This document shows positions 36,955 to 48,688 of a stretch of 64,000 bases of DNA, in pieces; positions within the stretch are counted from its first letter, which is position 1, and every line of letters begins with the position of its first letter. Source of the stretch: Metellina segmentata. Lineage: Eukaryota; Arthropoda; Arachnida; Araneae; Tetragnathidae. The stretch lies in contig OX375883.1 in NCBI GenBank assembly GCA_947359465.1, positions 92,902,411-92,966,410 on the forward strand, in the 5' to 3' direction. The notes under the pieces were generated by a model. That model searched no databases, was not told the DNA's origin, and worked only from the letters and a program-made list of their open reading frames with translations. Both the position numbers and the translations under genes were made by a program.

Positions 36955-37190
36955 TGTAAACCATACACGAGATAACTCGTCAAACCGACAACCTGACCAG
37001 GCTGTGATGGACGTCTTTATTTCGTCTATAAAGGAAAACTAATTTGATCTTGAAAGACGATATATTAAGTCATTAGATGAAAACTGACTGTCATCATTGT
37101 AAAATTGGTAATATCTTAATGAGAGATATCTCGTCATTAGAAAAATTAATCAGATCTTGATTGACGAAATGTCTTTCCGAAAGCACTTGG
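36955..37190. repeat. Dispersed CGAGATATATCG-type motif block
   Basis: Degenerate copies of ACGAGATAACTCGTCA and GAGAGATATCTCGTCATT with GATCTTGA linkers, related to the 29-30.5 kb array. Confidence 0.65.
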
Positions 37191-37261
37191 AGGGTTAAAA
37201 TCGAAATACGGATTTGTTAACGTTTATGGAATTGAGAGGACTACGTTTTGCGTAATCAATT

Positions 37262-37395
37262 AGTTCAGTCATACTCTTAAAGTTGGGCTGCCAGCTCAGG
37301 AGTTGCCTCGTCATCTGATCGTGGTTAAAAATTACGTGGTGTTATCCGTTGTCAATAGCCCGTTGTGTTGCTCTAATACGCCGTTAATTAAAAAC
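37262..37395 (+). mobile_element. SINE-A 3' fragment
   Basis: GGGCTGCCAGCTCAGGAG, CCTCGTCATCTGATCGTGG and TAGCCCGTTGTGTTGCTC match the SINE-A body and 3' end. The segment before the 3' end is internally deleted. Confidence 0.75.
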
Positions 37396-37455
37396 TTCCT
37401 TACGTACTCTTAAAGTTTAATTGATAGGATTTTATTACATATGATTTAAATTGTA

Positions 37456-37810
37456 TTATTTATACTTCATTAAATACTATTGTTTATAATTCGTTAAATA
37501 ATATTATTTATAATTTATTAAATCATATTTTCATAATTTATTAAATTACATTTTTTATAATTTATTAAATTATATTATATAATAATTTATTAAATTATAT
37601 TATATAATAATTTATTAAATTATATTATATAATAATTTATTAAATTATATTTTTCATAATTTATTAAATTATATTATTTATAATTTATTAAATTAAACTT
37701 TTTATAAAAAATATGCTATTTATTAAGTTATATTATTTATAATTTATTAAATTAAACTTTTTTATAAAAAATATGCTATTTATTAAGTTATATTTTTTAT
37801 AAATATTTTT
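37456..37810. repeat. AT-only minisatellite
   Basis: Repeats of TTTATTAAATTATATTATATAATAA type with variants ending CATAA or TATAA, period about 20-27 bp. It contains almost no G or C. Confidence 0.85.
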
Positions 37811-38404
37811 TTAAAATTATATTAGGATTTATACCACATGGTTATTTTATATTATGTATATTAATTCAATTTACTTAACTAAACAAAAGCCCATTGTGTT
37901 AGGGCACTAGCCAGGAATAGTTTGTGCAGTGAACCATTGACTGTTCCTTAGCAATCTACGTTGATTGGCTATCAGGGAACGAACTGACAATGAAGCCCCC
38001 TAGTTAATAACAATATCCACATAGCGTTTAATAATGATGTTAGGGATTCATTAGCTATGTTTAACATCACGCTGTCAACGAATCCCCTCGTTTATTGCCA
38101 CTTATCTTTCTAATTAATATTCTAATGGAAGCTCATTTCGCGGCGATGCTCTGGTGCCGATTTCAAACACGTACATGAGAATACAGCAGAATTTCAATTA
38201 GAACCCGCAATGGCACTGTGTGTCATTAAATCCCAGTCTGAAAGTATTGTGTGACTTCCGAAAAAAGGCAGTGGTTCAAAATACACTTCAGGTGGTTAGT
38301 AATACACTATTTTAGAAAATTAACATTATTTCACCATAAGCACTTTTCATCAGCTTTGGCTTGGCCAAATTATGCCTCATTCTCCATTATACTCAAGAAT
38401 AATT
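37811..38404. other. Intergenic sequence
   Basis: No gene or element recognised. Confidence 0.4.
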
Positions 38405-38645
38405 AAGGGGTTGGGATAACCGGTTTGGAAAAGTCACGGACACTAACAACCGGAGGATTGCGAGTTCGAAAGCAACCAAAGACTGTCTTGTACAAAGGAG
38501 GGTGGGTCACATTAAATCCGTCGTGGACTCGAATAAAGTCCTCACTTTGGCTTGGCGCTTTAAAATTATGTGGTGTTTCCATTCGGGTTTGATACCGGAC
38601 CGTCTTCAATAGCCCGTTATGTTCCTCCAGTGTAGTTAATTTAAA
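38405..38645 (+). mobile_element. SINE-A, degraded
   Basis: Recognisable through GCGAGTTCGAAAG (B box area), AAATCCGTCGTGGACTCG, AAAGTCCTCACTTTGGC and AATAGCCCGTTATGTTCC. It has internal deletions and many substitutions. Confidence 0.65.
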
Positions 38646-38877
38646 TATCTAACTACTATCTACTTGTGCTTGGCCAAATATGGCTATTGCACCACAAAAC
38701 CCGAAAACAACCAACCATCTACTTGCATCGTAAGTATTGTTTCTCAAGTTGTGTTTATATTAATTAAGAAGTCTATACCTTTTTGTATCGCTGGAAAGAC
38801 TGTAGGTTGCAGAGAACAAATAAATCCGTGCGAGCCCCTCAAAAGTTTAGCACACTGAAAGGAATATTTTTCAGCTA

Positions 38878-39644
38878 CTAGGGGGCTCCGCCCATTGCTC
38901 GGCAACCCCCGTTGTATGACCAACTTTCAATTCCATCGACTTTATTTGTAACCAATCACAAAATAATTGTAGCACAAGAAAGAGTATAATTCAAAGTATT
39001 CAGTGATGTTTTCAAATTTAAAAATTATAGTATTAAGCTGTAGATATGTTAGTTTTTACAAAAAGTAACAAAAATATCCCAATAATTCGAAATTTGTATG
39101 ATCTGCTTTGATCGCATCGCATTTATTTGTAATCAATTTCAAAAATAATTGTACTGTAAGTAAGAGTACATTCTAAGATATACTGCGATGATTTCAAATT
39201 GAAAAACTAATAGTAATGAGATATAGATATGACAGTTAAAAAAATGTAACGAGAATGTCCCGATTTTTCCAGAATTTCAATAAAATATTATCAGGAACCA
39301 TATCGAAGTTTCTAAAAACATCGACGAGCTGCAAAAATTCACGTTTAGAGGTACTTAAAAAAATCACGACTGAAGATTTAAAAAATTGTTCGTTTTTTGC
39401 TCACACGCGTTAAAAACTTCGCTTTTTCCATTTGGATACTTAAAAAACCCTAAACTAATAGCCGCAATCTTCTTCCGCAATAAATCTTCAAAATTGTCCA
39501 GGGAACACAATGAAGAACAAACATTGTTAATTTCTTAATTTTCTGTTCCATAATTACTCGGGAAACCGTCTAAAAATCGAGCTAAACAACGCAGTCTTCA
39601 ATCCTACGACAGCGGCGGCGATAACTTTTTTTAAATATATGAGA
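38878..39644 (-). mobile_element. Helitron family 2, solitary deleted copy
   Basis: On the minus strand A|TCTCATATATTTAAAAAAAG at 39644 through to the GC-rich end and CTAG|T at 38878, flanked by A and T. It matches the array's nested element through the two related direct repeats (GTATGACCAACTTT region, CCTAAACTAATAGCC region), but most of the hairpin cluster is deleted. It gives independent support for the borders of family 2. Confidence 0.75.
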
Positions 39645-39649
39645 TTAAT

Positions 39650-39905
39650 TTGACAAGGTAGTGAGGTCCTGCTGTTAGAAGAAAACTGACCAGATCTTTA
39701 TCTTGTCATCGTAAAAAACATCTGGATATCGAGATATATCGTCATTATCAAAACTGCCTGGATATTGATGGATGAAATATCTTATAATTACTAGAAAATG
39801 ACAAGATCTTGTGTGTAATCTCGTAAAAAATCAGCAATGCTTCAAAACGAGATATTGTGTCATTAGCAAAATGGGTCAAATCTTGTTGGGCGAGATATCT
39901 CGTAA
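39650..39905. repeat. Dispersed CGAGATATATCG-type motif block
   Basis: Several GAGATATATCGTCATTA, TGACAAGATCTTG and CGAGATATCTCGTAAAA motifs with degenerate linkers. Confidence 0.6.
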
Positions 39906-39914
39906 AACCACTAG

Positions 39915-40640
39915 GGGTTTCTAAGCCAGGGCATACTGTGGATCCTGCCCTAACTATCGCACGACACACATGCCCACAACAGGTTGTTATGGTCTGGGAT
40001 GCCATCTCCTATGATAGCCGGGCCCCTTTGGTAGTCATTTCTGGCACACTTACAGCATATCGGTTCCTGCAGCATAACGGTCCATACTTACAGCATATCG
40101 GTTCCAGCAGCATAACGGTTCACACTAACAGCATATCGTAGAATGTCCTCTACCGGCCGTAGAGGACATTCTACGATCGATTGTGTTACCGTTCCTTTTG
40201 CGACACCCCGGACTTCCTTTTCAACACGATAATGCCCGGCCGCACACAGCATGCTACTATGAATTGTTTTCAAGCTTTCCCAATATATTCTTGGCCAGCT
40301 AGGTCTCTTGATCACTCTCCCATAGAGCAAATTTGGGACGTTATGAGAAGGAGGTTTTTACCATCCCGGAATCTTGACAATTTAGCCCGACATTTGGAGA
40401 CAATTTGACAAGAAATTCCGCAGGACACCATCCGAGAAATTTTTCAGTCAATACCACGTCGGGTGACAGCTTGCATTCATGCCAGATGTGGACCAACGCC
40501 TATTAACTACCTCCCTTTGTAACGGTCAAACTCTGAAACAAATAATTAAACTGTTCTGAAATTTCAATTGTTTGTTTTATGAATGTTCTTCACATCCACC
40601 AATTTTTATCACAATCGGACAACTCCTTCTTTTTGCGTTG
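39915..40640 (+). pseudogene. Tc1-type transposase, C-terminal two thirds, broken
   Basis: Plus-strand blocks in order: GHTVDPALTIARHT, VVMVWDAISYDSRAPLVVIS, HDNARPH, a FLPSRNLDNLARHLETI segment and IPRRVTACIHARCGPTP. The DDE-region SPIEQIWDVM retains the Glu of the DD34E triad. A local triplication of about 45 bp (about 40040-40140) and an inverted duplication break the frame before HDNARPH. Sequence after the stop resembles the Tc1 copy at 48689, including GTTCTTCACAT and GGACAACTCCTTCTT. The N-terminal DNA-binding domain is absent. Confidence 0.85.
40136..40176. repeat. Perfect 18-bp inverted repeat with 5-nt spacer
   Basis: TCGTAGAATGTCCTCTAC, CGGCC spacer, then the exact reverse complement. 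The right arm is the normal Tc1 coding sequence, so the left arm is an inverted copy of it. Confidence 0.95.
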
Positions 40641-41439
40641 AATTTATGGTTAGTGAGTGAATTTAACATAAAAATTGACGTAACAGGCAAATAGTGAATA
40701 CCACAGAAAGCAATTATGCGTCGTGAATAAATACAGCTTATCACGTAGTAAAATTCCCCATTTTAGGTTATAAATCACACAAACATTATCGTTATCACTG
40801 CCTCTGAGTTCATGCAATTACAAAAATAAAGTTATTATAAGCGTAAAATATAAAACTATAATTCTCTGAACCCAGTGTAGAGTTTGTATGTATCATCTTC
40901 TTCTGAACGATCCCCTGAGATTTATTGTTTTTTTTTTGCTCTGAGGAGATGATTTCATACGGCTGGGTGAATTTAAATCTTAAACCAATGGCGCAATTCA
41001 GAATCATTTTATGCTAGATTGAGCTTTTGCCCATTTTGCTGGGTACATTTAACGCAGAACTAAAAATCTTCAGTCATTTTGATAAAATAAAAGCTATTAT
41101 ACGGAATTTACCGTCCACATTGCTCACGGGAGAAAATAACGACTTTAAAGAGGGGTAATTTGAGAGTTATAGACGAGGTTCATTTTGATCTTATCTTTGC
41201 TGAAAATAACGCGTTTTTAAAGTCGATCAAGATTCCTTTTGGAGTTGTATATTGGTAGTTGTAATTGGCAGAGGCATCACAATGGTATAAGCTCTAAGGA
41301 AATGTAAGTAGAAAAGTACAAAAGTTTAAACAACACTGACCTAATGCATTAGTTCAATTTTATTATATTTATTGCTTTCGTCAGAATTTAATCAATCAAA
41401 CTGAATGGTAAGTAGGTATTTAATTAAACTCTCACTGTA
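40641..41439. other. Intergenic sequence
   Basis: No gene or element recognised. Confidence 0.4.
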
Positions 41440-41630
41440 GCAACACAACGGTCTAAGGGTCACGTTCCGGGATCTATTCGGAAGGGAATTATCAATGACA
41501 TTATCTCGAAAATTGGAACCACGGTCAGTTCACGCTGTCACACCTGATCTGGCACCCTGCTCTCCACACTACCACACCACACCAAGATGAGGACATTGAG
41601 GCCACGACAGATTTAGCATGCACCAGTCCC
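41440..41630 (-). mobile_element. SINE-A fragment, reverse
   Basis: GAACCACGGTCAGTTCACG, GATCTGGCACCCTGCTCTCC and GGCCACGACAGATTTAGC are reverse-strand SINE-A body sequence. Both ends are degraded. Confidence 0.7.
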
Positions 41631-41992
41631 CTTTTATTACGATTATTTTTGGTTCAATTCATCGAGCCATTCTTTCAAGGAGCTGTTTGAAAAAACCATG
41701 AAAATAGTGGGTGTGAAATGCAAAGATGGTACAGATACAGTCTACGTTTATAGCGGTGGCAACGGCCTTGACGATTTTTTAGCGCACTTCTAAAAAGTCG
41801 CCAAGGAAAGTATAAAATTTAAAGTTCCCGTTTTCCGAGGTTGCCATGAAATCCACATTAACCGTAAGTACAGATGGGTTGCCTTAACTAACCTTAACTC
41901 GCCGACTAGAAGTGCGCCAAAAAAATCCCCACGGCCGTTGCCCGTGTTAAAAACGTAGACCGTAGCTGTACCGCAAAGATAATAGTATATGG

Positions 41993-43413
41993 CAAGGAAT
42001 GTTAACTCTCAGAAATTCACCGGTTTTTGGTAAAAAGGTTTTTTTTTCGTCCGGTTATAACTGCACCGGTTTAATCGAGTCAAAAAAACGGTTTTTAAAA
42101 TTACCGGAAAAAAAATAACCGATTTTTAAAAACTTCAAGGTGTTTCTATTTAATTGTATGTAAAAAATGCTAAATGTCTTTAAATGTTTTTATTTATAAC
42201 ATCACAACTGTTACAAAAATTCACATTAATTCTAAAATAAACCAAAACATAATTGTTCCAATATGAAGGTACAAAAACTAATAAAATAATTAAAACATTA
42301 GTTGCCTTGTTAATATTGTTTTATCTAACGAATCCAATACTTTTTATTTACTCTGCTTATAAATTTTCACTCAGTTATATGCTGGTTAGATAATCGACTT
42401 CTGTCATCCGAAACCACAGAGTTCAGAGCGGATACTAACTTTTCAGATAGCACTGAACTTCCAACAACTGTCAAATACTTAAAAGCTAGCAATGCTAATG
42501 CAGGCAAACAAGTCTTTCTTTAACCCCAAAATTCAAGAGGACTACTATCCCTTAACAACAGAGGTTGCTACAAATATAGTTTGAGCTCATTGAGAAAGTA
42601 AGCATTTGCACCCTGCGATTTTGGAAAAATGGAGTTTGTCAAATTTTTGTCATGTGTCGCCCAAAGAAGGCTTTGGTTTGTTGAATCGGAACTCTAGTTT
42701 TGCTGAAAGAGGCCAATTTTTTCATAATTGATTCAGGTAGTGCGTTAACTCTTAGCTAACTTGAGAAACTGCTTGACTAGCATTTGTGGGCCACTAATAA
42801 AATTATTTTAAACTTGGGTCAAAAAGGTACTCTTTGCACAGAACATTGTTGGATACAAGAAGTTTGTTACGAGAGGTAAAACTTTGCGACAACTTTCCTA
42901 ATATGGGCAATTTTTGTCTGTGATGCCTTAATACATGAAATAAGAGGGATAACTAGAATACCAGTTAAATATTCATTCCCAGATTCAAACTCGACGCCTG
43001 TAAAGATATGTGTTAGGCATCTCCTGTTGAATTTTACATCGTAATAAAACGTTGTTTGGTATAAATGTACTTTAGATCATCGGTCATCTCTTTATTTATA
43101 CCTCAACCAGCATAGACTAAACAATGCAAAGACAGAGAATGAGAACATGCTATGTCACGGGAGTGGACGAAAAGGGATATAAACTATGTGGATCTTGAAA
43201 AATTTGTTATGAAAAAAGAACCATTTGCATCAAATAAATACAGACTATGAATATAATTTTCTTGAATTTTCGTGGCCGGTTTTTTTTTCCGGTTATTAGT
43301 TTTTAAAATAACAACCGCGGTTATAACCGTGCTAAGAAAACAACGAAAAAACCGGTTAACTGAAACGAAAAAACCGACTTATCGGTTAAACCGGACGGTT
43401 ATGGACATCCCAA
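41993..43413 (-). mobile_element. hAT element with 8-bp TSD, decayed
   Basis: GTATATGG is duplicated at 41985-41992 and 43414-43421. The ends are rich in CCGGTTT/AACCGG motifs (inverted subterminal repeats) typical of ZBED-type hATs. On the minus strand at about 42340-42560 a C-terminal dimerisation region can be read: SPLEFWG, LALLAFKYLTVVGSSVLSEK, then LVSALNSVVSDDRSRLSNQH, with one stop. The rest of the transposase is unrecognisable. Length is 1421 bp against roughly 2.5-4 kb for intact hATs. Confidence 0.75.
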
Positions 43414-43444
43414 GTATATGGCGGTTATAACGAGTGGGGTAATA

Positions 43445-43605
43445 TATAACGGTTATAACGAAATATCTCATCCATCAAGATACTGACAGTTTCGCTAATG
43501 AAGATATATCTTTTCATCGGCATATTATCGATTTTTTTTTTATGTTGACGAGATCAAGATATGATACGTTATCTCCTGATGACGAGATATCTCGTTCATC
43601 GGTAC
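43445..43605. repeat. Dispersed CGAGATATATCG-type motif block
   Basis: GAAATATCTCATCCATCAAG, CGAGATCAAGATATGATACG and GACGAGATATCTCGTTC motifs. Confidence 0.6.
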
Positions 43606-45424
43606 AGCTGCTGCCTATGTTTATTGCGGTGGCAAGTGCCTTGGTGAACTTGGTCACCAAGGAAAGAATTATTTATAAAATATTATTCTTTTTACAACAG
43701 AAATTAATAAGCTTCAAAAACACATTTGTAAACGTTTTAAAAAATATATTGTATACGTAAGTAATATAAATCTGTACTCAGATGGCAAAATGATAAAGTC
43801 AGTTTTTTAATTTTTCGTGACAGCAGTTTTAAGATTCAAGATTCAACATGTGGTTCTGTGGCTTTTGATTTACTACAATTTCCCCACCTTTGTTTTCTCA
43901 TAAACTGAAAGAAAAAGACTTGCGGCATTTTGCCACCTTCTAAACATTAACAAAAAGACACCAGCATGGGACTTAGTCAATTTTTTGGACAAAGTGATTT
44001 ATAGCATTTTGCCATCTGAGCACATAAATATACGTAAATAAAATGTACACAATACAACCTGAGATGAGAGCACTGCACTGAAACTTAAAATGAAAACAAA
44101 AAAAATTCTTCAATTTGTGAAAAACTATTAAAGTAACCAATGAAATCAAGGAAAATAATTAAATAGAACCAATGAAATCAGGGAGTGGTTTAAAACTAAA
44201 GAAATATATGGAATTAAGAAAATAATTTCATAACAACCAATTAAATCAAAGGCTAGTTTAATTTAAAGAGGACTTTAGATTTAGAATATTCAAAATGAAA
44301 GTTTAAAAATTCCGCTTACCGAGGTTGCCTTAAAAACCGAAATACGTGTAGTACAGTTGGGTTGCCTTAAGTTGTCCTAATACGTTGAAAATTGACCAAA
44401 AACTAAAGAAAAAGTTTTTGATCTCATTTGGTAGAGTATTTATTTGACTTTCCAAAGTATATTTGATTTTTTTCTCCAAGTTAATTAGTTTCAGCGATAT
44501 AAATGTTAATCAAGGCGGGAAAACCGATAGTAGGTATGGAAAACACTGGAAATAGCCGTTAAAAGACCAAAAAAATGTCAAAATTTAAATTTGAACTTTA
44601 CATTTTTTTGCAAACATAATTTTAGAAAGTTTTCTCCAATGTTTAAATGGCTTCTCTTTTGGAAAAATTGTGAATATTTTAAAAGTGAATTGAATAACAT
44701 AATTGTTTACACGAACAATTAAAAGTAAGAGAAAGCAAACGATACACTTCAAACTATTTTTGACTCTAAATTAATATTGAAGCATTATTTCCTCACTTCA
44801 AATGTTCTAACACAAAAAGTTATGGATGGATTCTCGTAAAACTTTGAGAGCTTTTTTTTTTTTTTTATAATGTTGTGTAGGGAATGAACTAGAATAACTA
44901 TGCTTAGTTGTAAAGTTCTTAAATTAAGGCCATTTATTTAAGAAATAGGACTGTAAAATTATCAAATATCTTGTATTCATTTTTCGATCGCTTGTACAAT
45001 TTTTGTTTATTTAAATACCTTTTTGGTTCTAGTTCATTCCCTAGAAAAATGCATGTAGTTTAATTTGGTAGCAAAATTTTGTAAATGGTTTGAACAGAGA
45101 TTTTAATGTAGCTCATTTGATTTTTTTCCTAAATTGTTAAGATATATTTTAAATGTTCATAGTGCAATGGTATTGTTTAGTAGCACTAAACATAAAAATA
45201 TCATTAAAATGTTTATATAATACATTTTAAAAAAATTGCGAAAGTGTGTCTGTTCAGATACCTTAACTTATAATAACTCACTAATAAATGTGCGCCCTAA
45301 AGATGGCCAAGGCCATTGCCACCGCAATAAACATACAGTGTAGCTGTACACTTCCATCAATATCTGACCAGTTTATGCTAATGACCAGATACCTCGTAGC
45401 GAAAATACCACCAGCAGAGGTAAA
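43606..45424. other. AT-rich intergenic sequence
   Basis: No gene recognised. Short stretches near 43615-43665 and 45295-45345 share GTGGCAA/CATTGCCACCGC phrases also seen at 41750-41775 and 41925-41945, suggesting an undefined low-copy repeat. Confidence 0.45.
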
Positions 45425-45775
45425 AGTAAATAATTAAAAAAAATAATAATAATAATTAAGTAAATAATTATAAGTAAATAATAATAATAATAATTATAAT
45501 AATAATTATAATAATAATTATAACAATAATTATAATAATAATTATAATAATAATTATAATAATAATTATAATAATAATTATAATAATAATTATAAGTAAA
45601 TAAAATAATTATAATAATAATTATAAGTAAATAAAATAATTATAATAATAATTATAAGTACATACAATAATTATAATAATAATTATAAGTAAATAAAATA
45701 ATTATAATAATAATTATACGTAAATAAAATAATTATAATAATAATAAAATATGAAATAAATAATTATAAAAAAAT
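45425..45775. repeat. TAA-rich microsatellite
   Basis: Compound (TAA)n and TAATAATTATAA repeats with interspersed AAGTAAATAAA units. Confidence 0.95.
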
Positions 45776-45949
45776 TAAATTAAATTGCTTAAAAAATGTT
45801 TTTTTCAAAGCCTTTTAGGAGTAAAAAGATTATGTAGTCAGTAATGTTTATAAAATCTATCACCATTGTTCGTAAATAATTCCAAAACCCGAATTAATAA
45901 CCACTGCTTTTTTTTTCGAAAAGGTCTCTAGTAAATCTGTTCTGTTATT

Positions 45950-46060
45950 GATGTACAAGATATATCCCAATCAGTATAAAACAGACCAGATTTCACTCAT
46001 ACCTTGATGATGAGGTATATCGTCATTAACAAACTTGATCAGATCCTGATGAAGAAAAAT
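45950..46060. repeat. Dispersed CGAGATATATCG-type motif block
   Basis: ACAAGATATATCCCAATCAG, GAGGTATATCGTCATTAAC and GATCAGATCCTGATGAAG motifs. Confidence 0.55.
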
Positions 46061-46112
46061 AACCAGCTCATAATTTAATCACTACATGTGAAGAATCTTT
46101 TATCTGTATCTA

Positions 46113-46688
46113 TCTCTACATATAAAAAGGGATGTGCGTGTATATTATCTATACAAATCCACACTGTTTGACCCATCCACACCAAGTTTGGTACACTTAT
46201 ACTTCAGAACACTATGTAAAATACATGGGCCATTTCTTTTCTGTCTTCAGACCAATCTGTTGCCATGGAAATTGGCACACAGATAGTCCTAAAGGTTCTC
46301 TTTAAGCCTCAATTTAAAAATCTAGAGTTTGTTTTCCTGCAATAAATGAACATAGACAAGGAAACGCGTTGTACAGGGTTTGCTTATTTGAGTTAACATC
46401 GCGAAATGTCGCGGTATGAAACACGTTCTACAGAGTTTGTGTACTTGAGTTAACACAGCTAAATGTCGCTGTCATAATTTAGCAGTCGCGGTCATATTTT
46501 AGCAGTCGCGATCATAATTTAAAATCGAGCAACGCCAGGTAATGGTAATGGTAATTTTAGTTAACGTCGTACTAGAGCAACACAACGAGCTATTTACAAC
46601 GGTCCGGGATCAGTCCCTTAAGGGAAAGATCCGAGGACAACACCTCGTAATTTTGAACCACGCGAGCAACGCCAGGATATTCAACTAG
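46113..46688 (+). mobile_element. Plus-strand Helitron with SINE insertion
   Basis: Starts A|TCTCTACATATAAAAAGG at 46113 and ends ATTCAACTAG|T at 46688. A GC-rich segment GAGCAACGCCAGG before the end forms the expected subterminal hairpin region. The interior has paired TTTGAGTTAACATCGCG / TTGAGTTAACACAGC repeats. A SINE-A fragment is inserted at 46540-46662. A minus-strand relative lies at 48454-48688. Confidence 0.75.
46540..46662 (-). mobile_element. SINE-A, 5'-truncated, with 14-bp TSD
   Basis: Reverse-strand SINE 3' end with a GGTAAT-repeat tail at 46539-46552. CGAGCAACGCCAGG is duplicated exactly at 46526-46539 and 46663-46676. Only about 120 bp of the 3' end was copied. Confidence 0.9.
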
Positions 46689-46789
46689 TTTACAATATAG
46701 TTCATTGAAAATGCAGCACCAAAATAATCTTGAGACACTATAAAGTTATGAATGAACTTTTCTTTAATTTATAATCTCCGAGATTCATC

Positions 46790-46865
46790 CCGAACCGTTG
46801 CCAACAGTCTGTTGTGTTGCTCCTTAGCAACTTTAATTCAATTACCCCTACCTTCCTTAGTTTAT
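46790..46865 (+). mobile_element. SINE-A 3' fragment
   Basis: CATCCCGAACCGTTGCC, AGTCTGTTGTGTTGCTCC and a degraded CCCCTACC tail. Confidence 0.55.
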
Positions 46866-46869
46866 TGAA

Positions 46870-47674
46870 ACCAATACTTCCCTTCATACTGTTAGTAGAA
46901 CATTTAAAACTCATTTTAATAGTATTAAGTGTAATCGAAGTATCACAACAAAATGAAGAGAAGTCCATACTGTGTAATGTCTATAACCCTTACATACGAT
47001 TGCAATTTGAATATCCATCTAATTCAGGTTCTCAACATCGTTCGAAATGATCCAATTAACGTTAATCGTAATCAAACCGCTTTCTTAACAAAAGATACTA
47101 ATACCTTCAACCTTTCCTGTTGTTTGAGATGGCTTTATCAAATGCCTCTTTTGTCAACAGATCCCTTACAGTGAGTTTACCAGAGAACGAAAAGAATCAT
47201 CTTCGCAGCTTTTGTTGAAACAAGATTATCAAATCAATGAATATTCTACATTGTGATTACTTCAAGCTCGTTGTGTATTGAAGTTGAATTTTTATTTACA
47301 GAGCACATTTGGTGGTGTCTAAGGAAATGGGGTATTCGTTGTTACCTTTTCATAAGATGGAATTTGCATGAGGATTTGGTTGATTTTGAGACAATGTTGA
47401 GGAATTTAATCAAGTCAGGTTTGTTGTGAGGTTTCTTCGGTATGGTGTCGTTTCATTATTTTTATTTTCGAATGTTTCCTTACAAATGACGTATTTTTGT
47501 TTATTTCTTTCACCGATAGCAACGGTTTTCGTAAAAATGCCGTTTTGTTGAGCCATACGGATGGTTTAGATTATCTAAGATGTATTAAATTTCCACGGAT
47601 TCAATCCCATTAAATATATTTAATTTCAAACTTATAAATCCTGTTAGATTTATAATATATTCTATATCAAAAAA
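46870..47674. other. Intergenic sequence
   Basis: No supported gene or element. Confidence 0.4.
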
Positions 47675-47950
47675 ATTAACCAATGCAGACGATATTCTAC
47701 GACCGGATGTGTTACCGTTCCTCTTACGATACCCCGGACTTACTTTTCAACAAGATAATGCTGCACAAATCACGTGTTGTTATGCATTATCTTTCCCAAC
47801 CATCCGGTAGAATGGGGTTATTCCAGAGGGTTATTGCTGTTAATTGCTTTAAATCAAGTTCATACGATTCAACAGTGTTACAGTGAAACAATTGATTCAA
47901 CAGTGCATACAAGGGATTTTCTTTTCCAAACGTCCCTGTGTAAAGATGTT
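47675..47950 (+). pseudogene. Tc1 fragment joined to the recurrent junction sequence
   Basis: The plus strand reads DDILRPDVLPFLL-like and PGLTFQ(H)DNA-like pieces of a Tc1 transposase (about 47685-47775) across broken frames, then CATCCGGTAG, TTCCAGAGGGTTATTG and TTTAAATCAAGTTC as at 23400-23520. A short local duplication of the ATTCAACAGTG segment lies at about 47866-47905. Confidence 0.65.
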
Positions 47951-48453
47951 TCAACATTCCATACGTCAAGTGAGGGATGGTTAACCAGTGGAGTAAGTTT
48001 AAGAAGTATTACTTTAATCCACCGTCATATCTCCAGGTCTTATTGCAAATCCTATAATCGTATTACTTAAAAGGCTAGATTATCCTGTCTTTCCGCGGCT
48101 ATCAAAGATTTGATTGGTTGTGTTGCGTTCCAAAAACGGGACGAACTTCTGCATCAACACACTATATCACGGTACACCCGTAAACAAGTAGTGCATGAAA
48201 ATCCTAATTTCTCTGTCTGAGTTACCTCATTTCATGAGCTTCAACCATTGCACCACGTTGTAAATCGCTTAAATCATGATAAATTATCATTATCAAAACA
48301 CATTTAGATGCTGGGACAGATATTTATTGTTTAATATCTTATATACACTGACAGACACAAACAATGACGTACATATGTGGCATTGTTATGTAGTTTGCAT
48401 AGACTCGTCTGTTACGGTATTTCTTGCATTTCAGTTCATAGAACAATATTAAA
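47951..48453. other. Unassigned sequence
   Basis: No gene or element recognised. Confidence 0.35.
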
Positions 48454-48688
48454 TAGCTGATTTACCCGTTGCTCGGGTTTAAAATATGACGGTGACAGCT
48501 AAAATATGACAGCGACATTTCCCTGTGTTAACTCATACACAAACCCTGTACAACGTGTTATCTTGTCCATGCCCATTTATTATACGAAAGTAAACTTTAT
48601 ATTTTAAAACTGGGGCTTCTAGGGGTACTTTTACAACTACCTGTGTACCAATTTTCATGTCTACAGATTGGTATGAAGACAGGAAAGA
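48454..48688 (-). mobile_element. Helitron fragment related to the 46113 element
   Basis: Minus-strand copy with the hairpin ACCCGTTGCTCGGGT near its 3' end, then GTTAACTCATACACAAACCC, GTACAACGTGTTATCTTGTC and TTTTAAAACTGGGGCTT segments matching 46320-46520. The terminal CTAG is mutated, and the 5' end is lost at the junction with a Tc1 fragment. Confidence 0.65.

Noticed and set aside
43615..43665. GTGGCAAGTGCCTTGG hairpin-like phrases possibly marking another element
   Set aside because: Only short shared phrases with 41.7 and 45.3 kb; no termini or target duplication could be defined.
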